DNA from: Deltaproteobacteria bacterium
GTDB lineage: Bacteria; Desulfobacterota_B; Binatia; Bin18
Length of the DNA stretch: 6,803 nucleotides
Assembly: GCA_012271025.1 (NCBI GenBank)
Contig: JAAXHF010000218.1
Coordinates: 1 to 6,803 of the forward strand
Reading direction: 5' to 3'
Shown here: one piece after another, positions 5,332 through 6,803 of the stretch
Layout of the letters: each line of letters starts with the position of its first letter
Position numbering within the stretch: the first letter of the stretch is position 1
The notes under the pieces: model-generated
What the model was told of the DNA's origin: nothing
The model's input: the letters and a program-made list of their open reading frames with translations, nothing else
The model's database searches: none
Program-made: the position numbers and the translations under genes

Positions 5332-6658
5332 GGCGCTCTTTGCCGGGGCCGGATGGAGCACGTAGCGTCAGCAGGGCAATCTCGGGAGCAATCCCCAGGC
5401 GCATCGGATAGCCGTAGAAACCGACACAGCGGGTGACGAACATGCGCATGTCTCCCCGCCGAAAAATCCCCTGATCCGGGATGCCGAGCAGTCCGATCAC
5501 CGACACCAGGGTGTCCTGGCCCAGGGGTATGCCGATATGCCCGCCGTGGGTGTGACCGGACAGCACCAGGTCGGCGCAGTTGTCCGGCAGCAGCTCAAAG
5601 CCGCGCGGGTCATGGTTGAGCAGGAGGCGGGGAGCCTGGGACTGCCAGGCGCGCAGAATCTCGGCGTAGCGCTCGGCCGGGCTGCCGGGCCGGCGCAGGA
5701 AGTAGTCCAGCCCCACGACTTCCAGCTCATGGCCGTCAATCGACAGGCTGACCAGGGCGTTGCGCAGGGTGCGCACCCCGGCCTGGTCGAGCAGCGAGAC
5801 GAGGCGGGTCGGGTTGTCAAAATCGTGGTTGCCCAGACACGCCCACTGTCCATACGGGGCCTGAATGCGCGCCAGAGCTTCGTATAAGGGGGTATCGAAG
5901 TCGCCGACCCGGTGGGTCAGAAAATCGCCGGTATGGAGTATGACATCGGCTTTGGCGCGATTGGTCAGCTCGGCCATGTGCAGGAGCCGCCGCCGGTTCA
6001 TATAGCCCCCGACATGGATGTCGGATAAGTGCGCCACGCGCAGGCCGTCCAGTTCGCGTGGCCAGTGGGGCAGGGCCAGTTCGCGCTCTTCGAGCTGCAA
6101 GTCGTACGAGGTCTTGATCCCTGACGCCGAGAACATGAACGGTGTGGCCACACCCAATGCGCCGGCCTGGCGAAGAAAGCGACGGCGCTGGGGCGAGACC
6201 ACGCTGTCGGCAGCCGGCTCGGCGGCCTGCACGAGACGTTTCAGACCGCGCAGGCCGAGCGCCCACAGGTCCAGGCCCATATAGCCGAAGAACAGCAGGA
6301 GATAGGCGCTGTACCAGATCGCGCCGACCCAGGCCATCCCGGGCGCGTGGAGCAGCGGCAGCTCATCACTCCAGCGGCCGGTCAGAAACTGGGCGGCCAG
6401 AATCAGGTCGCACGCCAGCCCGAGCCAGACTGTGGACCGAAAGAGTCCGCTGGAGGAGCCCAGGGCCTGCTCAAGGGCGGCGTGGAGCCGCAGCCGGGCG
6501 TACGAGAAGGGGGCAAAACCGATGGGCACGAACGCGGTGAAAAACAGCGCCCGGCGGTAGAAGAGGAGGCTCGTCGCCAGGATGCCCAGGGTCACGAACA
6601 GGATCAGAACGTACTGCCAGCGGCGAAGCCGGCGGTAGCTGGTTGAGGCGTGTGTCAT
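5318..6658 (-). CDS. Membrane-anchored metallophosphoesterase (YkuE-like) with Tat-like motif
   Basis: A 446-residue calcineurin-like metallophosphoesterase with a membrane domain. Residues 14-34, 36-56, 74-95 and 108-132 are hydrophobic and look like membrane helices. Then comes QRRRFLRQAGALGVATPFMF (157-176), a twin-arginine-like segment placed inside the chain. The catalytic domain follows with all motifs of a two-metal enzyme: LSDIHVGG (211-218, D213 and H215), TGDF (243-246), GNHDFDNP (276-283), LNHDPRG (347-353) and SGHTHGGH (367-374). The order resembles B. subtilis YkuE and LpxG-type proteins, so hydrolysis of a phospholipid, cell-wall or nucleotide-lipid phosphoester outside the cytoplasmic membrane is likely; the substrate is unknown. 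The frame is open to 6760, but the arginine-rich extension overlaps the preceding gene's end and is not conserved-looking; ATG 6658 gives a normal N-terminus, with a weak ribosome site. It lies 55 bases after the upstream minus-strand gene. Confidence 0.92.
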   Translation of the reverse strand: MTHASTSYRRLRRWQYVLILFVTLGILATSLLFYRRALFFTAFVPIGFAPFSYARLRLHAALEQALGSSSGLFRSTVWLGLACDLILAAQFLTGRWSDELPLLHAPGMAWVGAIWYSAYLLLFFGYMGLDLWALGLRGLKRLVQAAEPAADSVVSPQRRRFLRQAGALGVATPFMFSASGIKTSYDLQLEERELALPHWPRELDGLRVAHLSDIHVGGYMNRRRLLHMAELTNRAKADVILHTGDFLTHRVGDFDTPLYEALARIQAPYGQWACLGNHDFDNPTRLVSLLDQAGVRTLRNALVSLSIDGHELEVVGLDYFLRRPGSPAERYAEILRAWQSQAPRLLLNHDPRGFELLPDNCADLVLSGHTHGGHIGIPLGQDTLVSVIGLLGIPDQGIFRRGDMRMFVTRCVGFYGYPMRLGIAPEIALLTLRAPSGPGKERQGRV

Positions 6659-6713
6659 GGCTGTTTCATCGCCCGACCGCGCGACGCGCCGGAGCGGAAG
6701 CCGTGCCGACCGG

Positions 6714-6803
6714 TTAGGCCGACCAGTTGTCGAGATCGAAACCGTCCGGCAGGGGAGCAAAGAACACGCTGGCCGGCCCGCCGACGGTCCGTGTGGTATG
6801 GCC
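6714..6803 (-). CDS. C-terminal end of an unrecognised minus-strand gene
   Basis: From the right edge the minus strand stays open for 29 codons to TAA at 6714-6716: GHTTRTVGGPASVFFAPL, then PDGFDLDNWSA. The composition and the short gap to the phosphoesterase start (55 bases, same strand) suggest a real gene end and a shared transcript. The tail is too short to name a family; the start lies outside the window. Confidence 0.5.
   Translation of the reverse strand, partial: GHTTRTVGGPASVFFAPLPDGFDLDNWSA

Noticed and set aside
6659..6760. Arginine-rich N-terminal extension of the metallophosphoesterase
   Set aside because: It overlaps the end of the upstream minus-strand gene and has a low-complexity basic composition; ATG 6658 gives a natural membrane-protein start.

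Overview
The window is a GC-rich stretch of bacterial chromosome with short intergenic gaps. A luciferase-like oxidoreductase, a CaiB/BaiF CoA-transferase, a YfcD-like NUDIX hydrolase and a TIGR04282 glycosyltransferase together suggest an environmental, probably uncultivated proteobacterium-like or Tectomicrobia/Binatota-like lineage. That placement is a guess from gene style; there is no rRNA, tRNA or other taxonomic marker here.

Layout. (1) 1-840, plus strand: the 3' end of a truncated gene (possibly an LLM oxidoreductase), then a complete two-gene toxin-antitoxin module: a ribbon-helix-helix antitoxin and a VapC-type PIN toxin overlapping by 4 bases. (2) 841-1249: this stretch has no intact gene but is full of debris. 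On the minus strand it holds a HigA-type antitoxin gene broken by a one-base deletion, a 14-residue leftover of an LLM oxidoreductase C-terminus, and a possible short scrap of a second higA 3' end. A 52-bp imperfect direct repeat (47/52) flanks the broken higA. (3) 1250-2819, minus strand: a YfcD-like NUDIX hydrolase followed after 37 bases by a complete LLM flavin-dependent oxidoreductase; the broken higA lies 24 bases downstream, so NUDIX-LLM-higA read as one transcription unit. (4) 2929-5255, plus strand, diverging from the NUDIX gene: TIGR04282-type glycosyltransferase, CaiB/BaiF CoA-transferase and a small multi-pass membrane protein, with 38-39 base gaps and good Shine-Dalgarno sites. 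(5) 5256-6803, minus strand: a membrane-anchored metallophosphoesterase converging on the plus-strand operon, with a 25-bp palindrome centred on its stop codon, and at the window edge the last 29 codons of another minus-strand gene.

The metabolic genes look like ordinary accessory metabolism, and their joint pathway cannot be told from the sequence. The most interesting part is 1-1290. Two different toxin-antitoxin families sit among two or three LLM oxidoreductase 3' ends, and the repeats fit a past tandem duplication of an LLM-tail plus higA unit, followed by collapse of one copy. I found no CRISPR array, transposase, tRNA or rRNA.
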